Assembly: GCA_938082375.1 (NCBI GenBank)
Contig: CALKCJ010000046.1
Span: 1 to 54,635, forward strand
Length of the DNA stretch: 54,635 bases
Direction: 5' to 3'
Source: an uncultured Thermomicrobiaceae bacterium
GTDB lineage: Bacteria > Chloroflexota > Chloroflexia > Thermomicrobiales > Thermomicrobiaceae
Under the pieces are notes generated by a model. That model ran no database searches, had not been told where the DNA came from, and saw only the letters and a program-made list of their open reading frames with translations. This document shows, one piece after another, positions 46,171-54,635 of the stretch (position 1 is the first letter of the stretch; each line of letters starts with the position of its first letter). A program made the position numbers and the translations under genes.

Positions 46171-47619
46171 TCAAATGTGGGTACCCTGCTGGTGAGGCTC
46201 GCTGGCGGCCGGGAGGTCGATGACGAAGGTCGTCCCCTGCCCCGGCTGGCTCTCCACTGCGATCGTCCCACCGTGAGCCGCCACGATCTCGCGCGCGATT
46301 GCGAGACCCAGCCCGAAGCCACTAGGTCGCTGAGTCTCGCCCTCTGTCGGCTCGACACGGTAGAAGCGCTCGAACAGGCGCGGCAGCGCCTCCGGCGGGA
46401 TGCCCGGCCCATTGTCGCTCACCCGGATGCGGACAAACGGCGTGCGATCGGAACCGGTCAGTGCCGGCTGGGCCGTGATGTGCACGCGGGTGCCCGGTCC
46501 GCCGTGCTGGAGCGCGTTGGCGACAAGGTTGTCGATCGCCTGCTCCAGCAACTCCGGGTCGGCCCGAGCGAAAAGATCAGGCACAATGGTCGCGCTCAGC
46601 TCGACTCCCCGAGCTTCGGCCGCGAGGCGATGGCGCTCGCTGATGCGCTCTACCAGATCCTGGAGCCGGACAGGCTGACGTGCCGGTCGGCGCACGCCAC
46701 TCTCCAGGCGGGAGAGCTGGAGAAGCTGGCTGAGCAGGCGGTCGGCACGCTCGCTCTCCTCGGCGATGGTCGCCAGTGCCTGCTCGCGCTGGCGGGTGTC
46801 CTCGATCACGCCCTCGCGGAGTGCCAGCGCGTAGCCTTGGATCACCGTCAGCGGCGTACGCAGCTCGTGCGCCACGTTGGCCAGCAGGCGCCGCTGGCTC
46901 TCCAGAAGAGTGCGCAGGCTCGCGGCCATGGTGTTGAAGCTGCGCACGAGCCGGCCGAGTTCGTCGCGGCCTTCGCCGGGGATCGCCTGCTCGAGGTTAC
47001 CAGTAGCCATGGCATCGGCGGCCTGGGTCAGTCGTGTGATCGGGCCGGCCAACGAGCGGCTGACAAGCCAGGTCACCGCCAGCGCGACCAGCAGCCCCAA
47101 CCCGGTCGCTGCCGCCAGGGGCAGAAGCAACCCGCGGCCGACTGGCGCACGGCGCGCAGGAGCCAGCAGTGCGAGCACGGTACCGTCGGAGCGCGGTATT
47201 GACGCCACCACCAGCCTTTGCCGCTCGACTACGCCAGCGTCGAGCGGCTCGATCCGGCGGCCGCCCACTCGCCTAGCAGCCTGCCGGATAGCTGCGTCGA
47301 CCACCGGCGAGAGGGGCTGGCCCGGTGCCGAGTCGGCAACGACGTTGCCCATTCGGTCGACGATGAGGATGCGCGTGCCCAACCGCTCGGCCTGTCGCGC
47401 GAGAAAGCCCTCGAGTGCGGCGGGGCGTGCCGGTGCCTGCTCGAGGAGTACCTCGGTACCCACCGCCAGTATGAGTGCGAAGCCCTGCAGCCGCTGGCTC
47501 TCCAGGCGCTCCTGGAACCGCCTGATCGGCACCGCCGCGAGGAGGGCCGTGGTCAATACCATCAATAGCGCCACGAGGACGAACCCGGCGAAGATGCGCC
47601 ATCGCACGCTGGTGAACAC
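46171..47619 (-). CDS. Membrane sensor histidine kinase with HAMP domain
   Basis: 482 residues. Two membrane segments (about 8-30 and 165-190) enclose a periplasmic sensor of about 130 residues (LERLESQ... to RRAPVGRG). A HAMP linker (about 185-240: SRSLAGPITRLTQAADAMATGNL) is followed by the dimerisation box LLANVAHELRTPLTVIQGY with the phospho-accepting His and ATPase motifs EQAIDNLVANALQHGG, VSDNGPGIPPEALPRLFERFYR and GFGLGLAIAREIVAAHGG. It is the partner of the OmpR-type regulator encoded just upstream. GTG 47619 follows GAGGAGTG. A direct repeat lies in the gap upstream (see 47678-47696). Confidence 0.95.
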   Translation of the reverse strand: MFTSVRWRIFAGFVLVALLMVLTTALLAAVPIRRFQERLESQRLQGFALILAVGTEVLLEQAPARPAALEGFLARQAERLGTRILIVDRMGNVVADSAPGQPLSPVVDAAIRQAARRVGGRRIEPLDAGVVERQRLVVASIPRSDGTVLALLAPARRAPVGRGLLLPLAAATGLGLLVALAVTWLVSRSLAGPITRLTQAADAMATGNLEQAIPGEGRDELGRLVRSFNTMAASLRTLLESQRRLLANVAHELRTPLTVIQGYALALREGVIEDTRQREQALATIAEESERADRLLSQLLQLSRLESGVRRPARQPVRLQDLVERISERHRLAAEARGVELSATIVPDLFARADPELLEQAIDNLVANALQHGGPGTRVHITAQPALTGSDRTPFVRIRVSDNGPGIPPEALPRLFERFYRVEPTEGETQRPSGFGLGLAIAREIVAAHGGTIAVESQPGQGTTFVIDLPAASEPHQQGTHI

Positions 47620-47648
47620 GCGGCACTCCTCTTCCTGGGGTTATTGCG

Positions 47649-47696
47649 ACCATATCGGGCTCGAGATGATGCCCGCACCTCGTAATCGCCTCGTAA
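47649..47696 (-). promoter_or_regulatory. Direct-repeat operator and possible promoter for the sensor kinase gene
   Basis: CCTCGTAA occurs twice, at 47678-47685 and 47689-47696, with an exact 11-base period. Read on the minus strand it is TTACGAGG-N3-TTACGAGG, the spacing typical of OmpR/PhoB-type tandem sites. A TATGGT box (47649-47654, minus) follows toward the kinase start, about 30 bases from GTG 47619. It lies in the 116-base gap between the regulator and kinase genes, so it may be a site for that regulator. Confidence 0.5.
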
Positions 47697-47735
47697 ACGG
47701 CGCACCGCTCCACATGCCGGTGAGTGCGGCGGACC

Positions 47736-48413
47736 CTACCAGCGCTGCTCGACGAGCCGGTAGCCGAAGCCGCGCACGCCCTCGATGGCCACGCTCGCCC
47801 CGGCGAGCTTGTGCCGCAGCCGGTTGACGTGCACGTCAACCGTGCGCGTCTCCGGCTCGTCCTCCCAGCCCCAGACCTGTGCCAGCAGCCGCTCGCGGGT
47901 GAAGACAATGCCCGGCCGCGCGGCGAGGGTTGCCAGCAGGTCGAACTCTCGTGGCCGCAGGGGGACAGGGTAGTCACCGACCGTCACTGTCCGCTCGTCG
48001 AGCCGAATACGCAGGTTGCCGACCGCCAGCTCGCGCACCAGCAAGGACGGCCCGGCCGAGCGGCGCAGCGCGGCACGTACTCTAGCCAGCAGCTCCCGGG
48101 GTTTGAACGGCTTGGTCACGTAGTCGTCGGCCCCCAGGTCGAGCCCCTCGATCACATCGCGCTCGTCGTCGAGCGCGGTCAGCATGATGATCGGGGTGGC
48201 GTGGCGCGTCCGGATGGCACGGCAGACGTCGCGCCCGTGCGTGCCTGGGAGCATCAAGTCGAGGATGACGAGGTCAGGTTGCTCCTGGCTGAACAGGCGC
48301 AGCCCCTCGCGTCCGTCCGGCGCGGTGATCACCTCGTGGCCTTCCCGTGCCAGGAAGATGCGGAGCAACTCGGCGATGCGTTGGTCGTCCTCGATGACCA
48401 GGATGCGTGCCAT
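47736..48413 (-). CDS. OmpR-family response regulator
   Basis: 225 residues. Receiver domain 1-120 has acidic pair IEDDQ, phospho-acceptor Asp in LVILDLMLPG, TALDDE and Lys in YVTKPF. The winged-helix domain (about 130-225) has PREFDLLATLAARPGIVFTRERLLAQVWGWEDEPETRTVDVHVNRLRHKL, the standard OmpR/PhoB end. ATG 48413 lies 8 bases after the stop of the membrane protein gene upstream, so it is probably transcribed with the two GT-C-like genes. Its kinase follows after 116 bases. The system probably senses envelope conditions. Confidence 0.96.
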   Translation of the reverse strand: MARILVIEDDQRIAELLRIFLAREGHEVITAPDGREGLRLFSQEQPDLVILDLMLPGTHGRDVCRAIRTRHATPIIMLTALDDERDVIEGLDLGADDYVTKPFKPRELLARVRAALRRSAGPSLLVRELAVGNLRIRLDERTVTVGDYPVPLRPREFDLLATLAARPGIVFTRERLLAQVWGWEDEPETRTVDVHVNRLRHKLAGASVAIEGVRGFGYRLVEQRW

Positions 48414-48421
48414 GGCCGTGC

Positions 48422-50296
48422 TCAGGGTATCGCAGGGCCGTACAGCCGCTCGGCGAGATCGGCGCGCAGCCCGAGCGCAAACGGCTCCGGTGGTGGCGGC
48501 TCCGCCACTTGCCGGTCGATCAGGTAGGCCAGGTAGCGTCTGACCGTCCAGGGGTCGATAGGCGCGGTGAGGACAGCCCGCCAGTCTGGGTCAGCAAGAG
48601 CTCGGGGCAGACCGGAGCGCAGCGGATACGTCCGGAAGACGATGTCCGGGAAGCTGGCGGTCAACGCGGGCTCCAGATCGGCTGGGGCGATGATGACGTC
48701 CGGTGCTGGCTCGAGCGGCATGGCGCCGGCCAGCCGGACGAGCTGGACGTTCGGGAAGTCGCGGAAGTACCAGCGGAAGGGCTGCTCCAGCGCTGGGTCG
48801 ATGGCGATGACCAGCCCGTGCCCGCCGGTCGGATCCCGGACGTCGGCCTGGAACGTGGTCACGTCTCGGCTGAGCCGGATGATCCGCTCCGCCAGGAGAC
48901 GGACGCCCGGCGAGGTTGCTCCGGCCGTCAGAAGCTCGCCGGGGCGGGCGGTATTGGTCATGTTCAGCAGCAGGCTGCTCCGCAGCCCGAGCGCCAGCAG
49001 CAGGGTGAGCGGGATGGTGAGAAAGAGCGTCTCCGGGCGGGCAGCCTGGCGCCAGAGCCAGGCGGTGAGCGCGGCCAGCCCGAGGATGATGAGGAGCAGT
49101 ACCAGGAGTCCAGCCAGCCAGGCGACCGCCTGCCCACCCGGCCCGCCGAGTAACCGGCCGAGTAGGCTGAGCAGGGCCAGCAGCAGGGCGGCCGCCGCTC
49201 CGGTGACACCGAGATCCCAAGGAGAGCGGGCCACTCGCCAGTCGATGGCTGCGAGCGCAGTGTGGAGCCCTACCCCGCCGAGCACCGCCAGGGGGAGCGC
49301 CAGTAGCCCATCGAGCGCCGGCCCCTTGCCGCCAAGGAGCAGCGCGGCGAGCAGCGCCAGTCCCGTCCAGGCCGCAAGCAACGCCAGCGGCTGCGGCAGC
49401 GGCGCTCCGCTCCGGATGCGCAGCCCGAGGGCGCCCGCCAGCGCGGCGAGCGCAAGGAGCGTGGCTGGCAGCTCGTCGGTCGCCAGCAGTACCAGCGGCA
49501 GCGGCCAGGACTCCAGCGGCGCCGCGAGGTACTGGCGCGCGAGAATGGACAGGCTGCCTTCGAGGAAGCCGAACACGCCGCCGGGACGGCTCAGCAGCGC
49601 CGTCGAGGCGAGGAGCGCGGTTCCCAACATGCCGCCGAGGAGCGACCAGCCGTGCCTCAGCAGCGCCGGCCCACGTCGCCAGAGCCCCCAGAGCGCGAGC
49701 GCGATCAGCACGAGCCAGCCGAGCGGGTGGGCCAGCGGCAGCAACCCCGCCGTAATCCCGAGCGCGACGGCCGGGCCGACACCCGGCCCCTCGTCGAAGC
49801 GCGCGGCTGCAGCCAGCGTGGCGACGACGGCGAGCAGCAGCAGCGATCCGCCGTCGAGCCGCGTCGAGAGGGCAGTCAGTGCCGGTGAGAGAGCAACGAG
49901 GAGCCCGGCGGCCAGCGCGGTGCCGGGGCCGAGCCAGGCCCGCAGCCGGGCGACCAGGAGCAGCGTGAGCAGCCCGGCCAGCAGCGGCACCAGCCGGATC
50001 ACGCCGTCACCGGCGCCGAACAGGAAGAGCGCCAGCGCGGCGGCCAGAACTGGCAGCGGCTGGGCCTGGCCGGCGCTCGAGAGCGCGTCGCCGCGTACCA
50101 GAGCCAGACCGTCGCTGGCGAGCTGGGCTTCGACGGGTGACAGCGGGTAGTTCGTCAGCCCGACCAGCCTGACGAGCAGCGCCAGGCCAAAGAGTCCGCT
50201 CCAAAGGACCGCCTCGCGGTCGATCCGCGTCAGGTCGATCCGCCGGTCCAGAACAGTAGGCTCAGCTTGCCCGCGTGTCGGACTCGCTTGGGTCAC
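48422..50296 (-). CDS. Polytopic GT-C-type glycosyltransferase-like membrane protein
   Basis: 624 residues with 10 or more hydrophobic segments. The first outer loop reads LTNYPLSPVEAQLASDGLALVRGD, resembling the acidic GT-C motif of lipid-linked sugar transferases (E kept; the usual Asp partner is absent). The C-terminal part (about 500-610) is soluble and mixed alpha/beta, ending PFALGLRADLAERLYGPAIP. No catalytic activity can be shown. I place the start at GTG 50296, 7 bases after GAGGAG, giving a 35-base overlap with the upstream gene. Codon use is uniform with neighbours. It pairs with the Agl23-like protein encoded upstream and may work with it on surface glycans. Confidence 0.8.
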   Translation of the reverse strand: MTQASPTRGQAEPTVLDRRIDLTRIDREAVLWSGLFGLALLVRLVGLTNYPLSPVEAQLASDGLALVRGDALSSAGQAQPLPVLAAALALFLFGAGDGVIRLVPLLAGLLTLLLVARLRAWLGPGTALAAGLLVALSPALTALSTRLDGGSLLLLAVVATLAAAARFDEGPGVGPAVALGITAGLLPLAHPLGWLVLIALALWGLWRRGPALLRHGWSLLGGMLGTALLASTALLSRPGGVFGFLEGSLSILARQYLAAPLESWPLPLVLLATDELPATLLALAALAGALGLRIRSGAPLPQPLALLAAWTGLALLAALLLGGKGPALDGLLALPLAVLGGVGLHTALAAIDWRVARSPWDLGVTGAAAALLLALLSLLGRLLGGPGGQAVAWLAGLLVLLLIILGLAALTAWLWRQAARPETLFLTIPLTLLLALGLRSSLLLNMTNTARPGELLTAGATSPGVRLLAERIIRLSRDVTTFQADVRDPTGGHGLVIAIDPALEQPFRWYFRDFPNVQLVRLAGAMPLEPAPDVIIAPADLEPALTASFPDIVFRTYPLRSGLPRALADPDWRAVLTAPIDPWTVRRYLAYLIDRQVAEPPPPEPFALGLRADLAERLYGPAIP

Positions 50297-52814
50297 CCGC
50301 GTGCTCCTCATCGTGCGGAGCGGCTGCCGAGGCGACGTCGTGCGCCGCGGCGGAGCCGCCGTAGCGGAGGTCGTTGATGTAGGGTACGAGGTCGTTCCGG
50401 ATGTAGACCCGGAAGCGGTACGAGCCGATGGTTGCCGGCAGCTCCCGGAAGGCGACCAGCCGGAAGAGCTTTGCTTGCTGCTCCGGGCGCTGGAGCGAGG
50501 CGATGCTCGACCAGACACTGCGCAGCACATCTGCGGCTGAGTAGGGAGGCGGCTGGTCGGTCTGGTAGTTCTGGCGCGCCTCGTTCTTCAGCTCGGGGGC
50601 GATGGCGAAACGCCGGTAGGTCTCGTCTTCTGGGAACCACCAGCGCATCGGGTACTCCACGAAGGTGTAGCGACCCTCGAGTGCTCTGGCCACATCTGGC
50701 GGCATATTGCCGAGGTATTCCAGCGAGTAGAGGATGACCGGTGGAGGGGGATCGGGCAGCTCGCGGAGCGTGGTTCCGAAGTAGCGGCGGTTGGTGAACT
50801 CCCGCAGGTACCAGTTCATCGGCCACTGTGTGCCGGAGTCGTACCAGACTTCCAGGCCCATCCCGCCGGTCAACTCGTGGGACAGCGCTTCCAGATCGCG
50901 CGTCAGTTGGACGACCTGGGGCGAGGTCTGGACGTAGATCAGCATGTCGCGCGGCACGTCGCCCTCGCGATAGGTCAGCCGCCAGCCGGCGTGGATCTGG
51001 AGCAGCGCTAGCCCCAGGCTCAGGGCGGCGCTCATCGTCAGCAGGTGTGGCCGATAACGGCGCTCGGCCGCGACCGTCGCGGCGATCACTGCCAGGACGA
51101 GGAGGGGAAGCCAGAGCCAGCGCCAGTGCCCAGCGATCTCCGGCCGGATCGTGCGGACGAGCTGGGGGAAGCGGCTCGTGGTTACCTGGACGAACGGCCC
51201 GGCGCTCCCCCAGGCCAGCAGCAGGAACCAGGCGGCCGCCAGCGCGAGGCTAGCGAGCCCGAGGCAGACCGAAAGGCGGCGCTGCCACTCGTCCCAGCTC
51301 GCCCAGGTGCGTTCGAGCCGCTCGGCGCCGCTGCCAAGCAGCGACGCGGCCAAGAGGGTCAGCGGCAACGTGATGTGCACGATAAGCCAGGGCATCTTCT
51401 CGCCGGCCCAGGAGAGCACAGCCAGCATCACCGCTCCCCAGTAGACCAGCAGGGCCCGGGTGTACCAGCGCCCGTCGAGCTCCTGGCTTCGAACCAGGGC
51501 GCGCAACCCCTGGCCGGCGACGACGCCGATGCCGACCGGGAACAGCAGCGCAGCCAGGTACTCGTACTGCGGCACCAGGAGGAGGTAGTAGAACCAGGGC
51601 TGTTCGCCGCGCTGCACGCCGTGTTGCCCTAGCCAGTAGCCGAGCGCACCAACTGTGCCGCTGGCCAGCCCCCCGAGGTTGGTGAAGAGGCTGGTGTAGA
51701 GCAGCGCGAAGAGCGCCAGCCCGAGCCCAGCAGCGAGTGTTAGCCCGGTGCGGTCGGCCAGCGCGTCGGCCAGGGCGCGGGCGGTCGTCCCCGGTGGTGC
51801 GAGGCCGAGAAGGCCGTCGATCCAGCCCCGCTCGGGGTCGCGGCTGCGGTCGAGCAGCCAGAGGGAGCCGATGAGGGTGAGCAGGGCGATCCCGAGCGCG
51901 CCGACGACGAGCGGGTGCTGGACGAGCGCGAGGAGGTACGACAAGACGGCACCGCGCGTCGGGTTCTGCCAGGGTATCTCGGGGAGCGGTGCTACCCCCA
52001 GGCGCGTAAGTCCTGCCGCGAGAAATCCCAGGGCGATCAGCCCAGCGCCGAGGATCAGGAGCAGGGCCGGGGCCACCCGGTAGGCGACGGCAGCGGCGAC
52101 GAAGGTGGCCAGGATGAACACCGTGACGAAGGTCACCTCGTGGGTGGTCAGCATGAAGCCGAGCGTGACGCCGCCAGTGACGAGCCAGCGCTGCGCTGGC
52201 CGCTCGACATAACGCAGAAAGGCGATGAAGAGCAGGCAGGTGCCGGCGAGGGCGAAGATGTCGTGCCGGATGAAGCGACTGAAGTAGAGGATGGAGGGCG
52301 AGACCAGCAAGAGGAACGAAGCGCACAGGGCGCCCCAGCGGCCGAGCAGGCGCTCGCCCCGCAAAAGCGCTGGCAGCAGCACGAGCGCAACGCCGAAGGC
52401 AGCGGCGGGTACTCGGGTCACGTAGTCGGTGGCGCCGAAGAGCAGGTAGGCCAGGGCGTCGAGATGGAAGAGCGCCGGGCCGTGCATCAGGGGGTGGTGA
52501 ATATACCCCTCGCCTTCCGCGTAGATCCAGGAGTAGTACGCGTGGAGCGACTCGTCGTGGTGGAGCGCCCGTGAACCGAGATCCCAGAAGCGGGAGAGCA
52601 GCGCTGCCAGGGCAAGCGCGGCGTAGAGCAGGATCTCGAGCGATGGCTGGAACGCTCGCGCACCTACCCCCTTACCGGGCGAGGGCGGGGCGGAGGTCGC
52701 CGCGACAGCGCGTGGTGTGGTACCCCGCCCGTTCGGGGCGGCATCCTCGCCAGGTACAGATCGTCTCGCCCATCGCCTCGTCGACACGGAAGCTCGCCCT
52801 CGTGCCTGCCGCAT
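50262..52814 (-). CDS. TIGR03663/Agl23-like polytopic membrane protein
   Basis: 850 residues. After a Pro/Arg-rich cytoplasmic N-terminus of about 60 residues come about a dozen membrane segments. The first outer loop carries SRALHHDESLHAYYSWIYAEGEGYIHHPLMHGPALFH, the hallmark of the TIGR03663 family (flippase-activity-associated protein Agl23-like), with the DE pair typical of GT-C glycosyltransferases. RFIRHDIFALAGTCLLF and TTHEVTFVTVFI follow. The C-terminal part (about 640-850) is soluble and outside. Members of this family are linked to N-glycosylation or surface polysaccharide systems, mostly by context. ATG 52814 has no strong ribosome binding site, so a later start near residue 50 is possible. 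The end overlaps the next gene. Confidence 0.87.
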   Translation of the reverse strand: MRQARGRASVSTRRWARRSVPGEDAAPNGRGTTPRAVAATSAPPSPGKGVGARAFQPSLEILLYAALALAALLSRFWDLGSRALHHDESLHAYYSWIYAEGEGYIHHPLMHGPALFHLDALAYLLFGATDYVTRVPAAAFGVALVLLPALLRGERLLGRWGALCASFLLLVSPSILYFSRFIRHDIFALAGTCLLFIAFLRYVERPAQRWLVTGGVTLGFMLTTHEVTFVTVFILATFVAAAVAYRVAPALLLILGAGLIALGFLAAGLTRLGVAPLPEIPWQNPTRGAVLSYLLALVQHPLVVGALGIALLTLIGSLWLLDRSRDPERGWIDGLLGLAPPGTTARALADALADRTGLTLAAGLGLALFALLYTSLFTNLGGLASGTVGALGYWLGQHGVQRGEQPWFYYLLLVPQYEYLAALLFPVGIGVVAGQGLRALVRSQELDGRWYTRALLVYWGAVMLAVLSWAGEKMPWLIVHITLPLTLLAASLLGSGAERLERTWASWDEWQRRLSVCLGLASLALAAAWFLLLAWGSAGPFVQVTTSRFPQLVRTIRPEIAGHWRWLWLPLLVLAVIAATVAAERRYRPHLLTMSAALSLGLALLQIHAGWRLTYREGDVPRDMLIYVQTSPQVVQLTRDLEALSHELTGGMGLEVWYDSGTQWPMNWYLREFTNRRYFGTTLRELPDPPPPVILYSLEYLGNMPPDVARALEGRYTFVEYPMRWWFPEDETYRRFAIAPELKNEARQNYQTDQPPPYSAADVLRSVWSSIASLQRPEQQAKLFRLVAFRELPATIGSYRFRVYIRNDLVPYINDLRYGGSAAAHDVASAAAPHDEEHAGDPSESDTRAS

Positions 52815-52960
52815 CGCCCGCTACGTCTCGTCCTCGACCTGTCACGCGAACGGCGGAGTGCGTGTGCCTCAGTCGCCGATTCTACCACCCGTCCGGCCCA
52901 CGTCTTGGACTTCGTGGTAGGCTCTGTGGGGGTCAGCTCGGTACTGCCGGAGGGCCAGTC
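52815..52960. other. Divergent intergenic region
   Basis: About 145 bases between the Agl23-like gene (minus) and the PPDK regulatory gene (plus). It should hold both promoters. I see no clear box pair on either strand. Confidence 0.3.
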
Positions 52961-53827
52961 ATGACCGGCTCGCTTCAGGCTCCTGACACGCGGTGTACGA
53001 TCTTCATCGTCTCCGATGGCATTGGCACTACTGCGCAAGCGGCGGTCGAGGCCGCGCTCGTCCAGTTTCCCGGCGTGGAGTTCGACGTCCGCCGCTACCC
53101 GGGTGTGCGCACACGCGGGCAGGTGGTAGAGATTGTCGAGGAGGCATCTCGCGTCGACGGGATCATCGTGCATACCATCGTGATCGTCGAGGTGCGGCGG
53201 CTGCTCCTGCGCGAGTGCCGGCAACGGCTGATCGACCACGTCGACTTGCTCGGCCCACTCCTGGGGCAGATCTCGCAGAAGATCGGGGTGCGGCCGCTGC
53301 TGCGGCCCGGTGTGGCGCGCGGGATCGACGCGGAGTACTTCCACCGGGTCGACGCTATCCAGTATGCTGTGCGCCACGACGACGGGCAGGAGCTAGACAC
53401 GCTCGACCAGGCGGACATCGTGCTGGTGGGTGTCTCACGGACGTCGAAGACGCCGCTGAGCGTCTACCTCTCGATGTCGGGCTGGAAAGTGGCGAACGTG
53501 CCGATTGTGCTCGGTGTGCCACCGCCGCGACAGCTGGAAGAGATCGACCAGAGCAAGATCGTCGGCCTGGTCATCGATAAGGACGAGCTGGTGCGCATCC
53601 GGCAGCACCGGCTGCAAGCGCTCGGTGCCTCGCTCGACGGCGAGTACGCGGATCCAGAGAAGGTGGCCGAGGAGCTCGCGTACTTCCGGCGGATCGCCCG
53701 GCGGGGGCGCCCCTGGCCGCTGGTCAACATCACCGGCAAGTCGATCGAGGAGACAGCCAAGGAGGTCATCTCGGTCATCCAGCGTGAGCGCTTCCGCAGC
53801 CATGCCAGTGAGGCGGCACCGAGGTGA
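52961..53827 (+). CDS. Pyruvate, phosphate dikinase regulatory protein (PPSR/PDRP family)
   Basis: 288 residues. The DUF299 family fold is shown by IFIVSDGIGTTAQ near the N-terminus, RYPGVRTRGQV, DHVDLLGPLL, EYFHRVDAIQYAVRHDDGQ, the nucleotide motif VGVSRTSKTPLSVYLS and the ending WPLVNITGKSIEETAKEVI. Such proteins are bifunctional ADP-dependent kinases and Pi-dependent pyrophosphorylases that switch PPDK or PEP synthase off and on in the cytoplasm. Neither target enzyme is in the window. ATG 52961 follows CCGGAGGG. The next gene, sppA, is on the same strand after about 150 bases. Confidence 0.95.
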   Translation: MTGSLQAPDTRCTIFIVSDGIGTTAQAAVEAALVQFPGVEFDVRRYPGVRTRGQVVEIVEEASRVDGIIVHTIVIVEVRRLLLRECRQRLIDHVDLLGPLLGQISQKIGVRPLLRPGVARGIDAEYFHRVDAIQYAVRHDDGQELDTLDQADIVLVGVSRTSKTPLSVYLSMSGWKVANVPIVLGVPPPRQLEEIDQSKIVGLVIDKDELVRIRQHRLQALGASLDGEYADPEKVAEELAYFRRIARRGRPWPLVNITGKSIEETAKEVISVIQRERFRSHASEAAPR

Positions 53828-53974
53828 GCGGTGCCGACGCAGCGGCACGCGGCTCGCCTTCATCGGAAGGCAGTTGTGTCCGGGTGGCTGGTGGTCGACC
53901 GAGCAGGTGTCAGGCGAGCTTATCTTTGAGTAGAATGAGGGCCGGGTCGGCGACGAGCGTGAGGAGCGCTGGGC

Positions 53975-54635
53975 GTGCGGGGTCGCACCTGGGGATTCGT
54001 GATAGCCGGGATTTTGCTCAGCTTGGTCGGCTGTGTGGTCGGTGGGAGCTTAGTGCTGATCCTGCTCGCGGGTGACTTCTTCGGCGAGGAGGCGCATGTC
54101 GCCGAGGTGCCGGTCTACGGCCAGATCGTGATGCGCGGACAGGGCGGGCTGTTCACCGGCTCGGTCGCCAGCGCTGAGGACATCGTCGAGCAGCTCGAGC
54201 GGGCGCGAAAGAACCCCGACGCGAAAGCAGTCTTGCTCCGCGTCGACAGCCCAGGCGGCAGCGTGAACGCCTCGCGGGAGATCTGGCTGGCGGTCAAGCG
54301 AGTGCAGCAAGCGGGCAAGCCGGTGGTCGTGCTGTTTGAGGAGACCGCGGCCTCGGGTGGCTACTTCATCAGCGCGCCGGCCGACTACATCGTGGCGATG
54401 CCGGATACGATCACCGGCAGCATCGGCGTTATCGCCGTGATCCCGAACCTGGCCGAGCTGTACGACAAGCTGGGCATCGACTACACGGTGATCAAGAGCG
54501 GGCCGTACAAGGACATGCTGTCGCCTAACCGGCCGCTGACCGAGGACGAGCGCCGGTTGGTGGAGCAGATCATCGCCGAGGTGTACCAGGAGTTCGTCTC
54601 GGTGGTGGCCGAGGGGCGGGGGATGCCGGAAGAGG
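53975..54635 (+). CDS. sppA: Signal peptide peptidase SppA (5' part, cut by window end)
   Basis: The frame opens at GTG 53975 after GAGGAGCG and stays open to the window end, 220 codons without a stop. An N-terminal membrane segment at about 8-34 is followed by VPVYGQIVMRGQ, VLLRVDSPGGSVNASREIW, VVVLFEETAASGGYFISAPADYIVAMPDTITGSIGVI and IDYTVIKSGPYKDMLSPNRPLT. These are the S49 peptidase blocks, with catalytic Ser in the ASGGYF motif and Lys in the IKSGPYKD motif. It degrades leftover signal peptides in the membrane. TAGAAT at 53931-53936 may be a -10. The 3' end is beyond the window. Confidence 0.93.
   Translation, partial: MRGRTWGFVIAGILLSLVGCVVGGSLVLILLAGDFFGEEAHVAEVPVYGQIVMRGQGGLFTGSVASAEDIVEQLERARKNPDAKAVLLRVDSPGGSVNASREIWLAVKRVQQAGKPVVVLFEETAASGGYFISAPADYIVAMPDTITGSIGVIAVIPNLAELYDKLGIDYTVIKSGPYKDMLSPNRPLTEDERRLVEQIIAEVYQEFVSVVAEGRGMPEE

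Overview
The window is a GC-rich, densely packed stretch of a bacterial chromosome with many GTG starts and strong GGAGG-type ribosome binding sites. No rRNA, tRNA, CRISPR array, insertion sequence or phage gene was seen. The gene mix suggests a Chloroflexota bacterium of the Thermomicrobia type: Tat-exported proteins with paired FGYP-type surface repeats, TIGR03663/Agl23-like membrane proteins, a GatCA operon, a MoxR/VWA operon and GH15 and GH1 glycosidases. This placement is an inference from gene style, not from a marker gene.

Layout. 0.3-1.7 kb: an M20 dipeptidase. 1.7-5.5 kb: two ferritin-like proteins, one Tat-exported with C-terminal repeats and one apparently cytosolic, divergent from an ECF sigma factor and its RskA-type anti-sigma factor. 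5.4-7.6 kb: a doubtful reading frame, a fumarase/tartrate dehydratase beta-type protein, and argF with a promoter and long leader. 8-11 kb: a coiled-coil protein with a 21-residue repeat, a YciI-like protein and an aldehyde dehydrogenase. 10.8-16 kb: a GH15 glycosidase, a DUF2085 membrane protein, and an exported peptidoglycan amidase carrying the same repeat pair as the ferritin-like protein. 16.2-24.4 kb: a five-gene operon of a membrane protein, MoxR AAA+ ATPase, DUF58 protein, BatA-like protein and large VWA protein, probably a chaperone-like envelope or metal-insertion system.

24.5-32.6 kb is mostly housekeeping: a small membrane protein, radC, rsmI, dnaX, a GH1 beta-glucosidase, gatC, gatA and a DivIC/FtsL-like protein. 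32.6-37.1 kb is regulatory and envelope-stress-like: a NarL-type response regulator, a second ECF sigma/anti-sigma pair, a SIMPL-domain protein and an HtrA protease. 37.2-43.2 kb: a tightly overlapping run of a rhodanese-fold lipoprotein lacking catalytic cysteines, a divergent inorganic pyrophosphatase-like protein and a GalE-like epimerase, then smc. 43.4-52.8 kb, all on the minus strand: two overlapping polytopic GT-C-like membrane proteins, an OmpR-type response regulator, a sensor kinase, dxs and rsmG. The last part has a PPDK regulatory protein and the 5' part of sppA, cut by the window end.

The points most worth a second look are: the FGYP repeat module shared by two unrelated exported enzymes; the adjacent pseudo-rhodanese and pseudo-pyrophosphatase; a direct repeat with an 11-bp period in front of the sensor kinase gene; an Arg-rich upstream frame overlapping the argF start; and palindromes located at convergent gene junctions.
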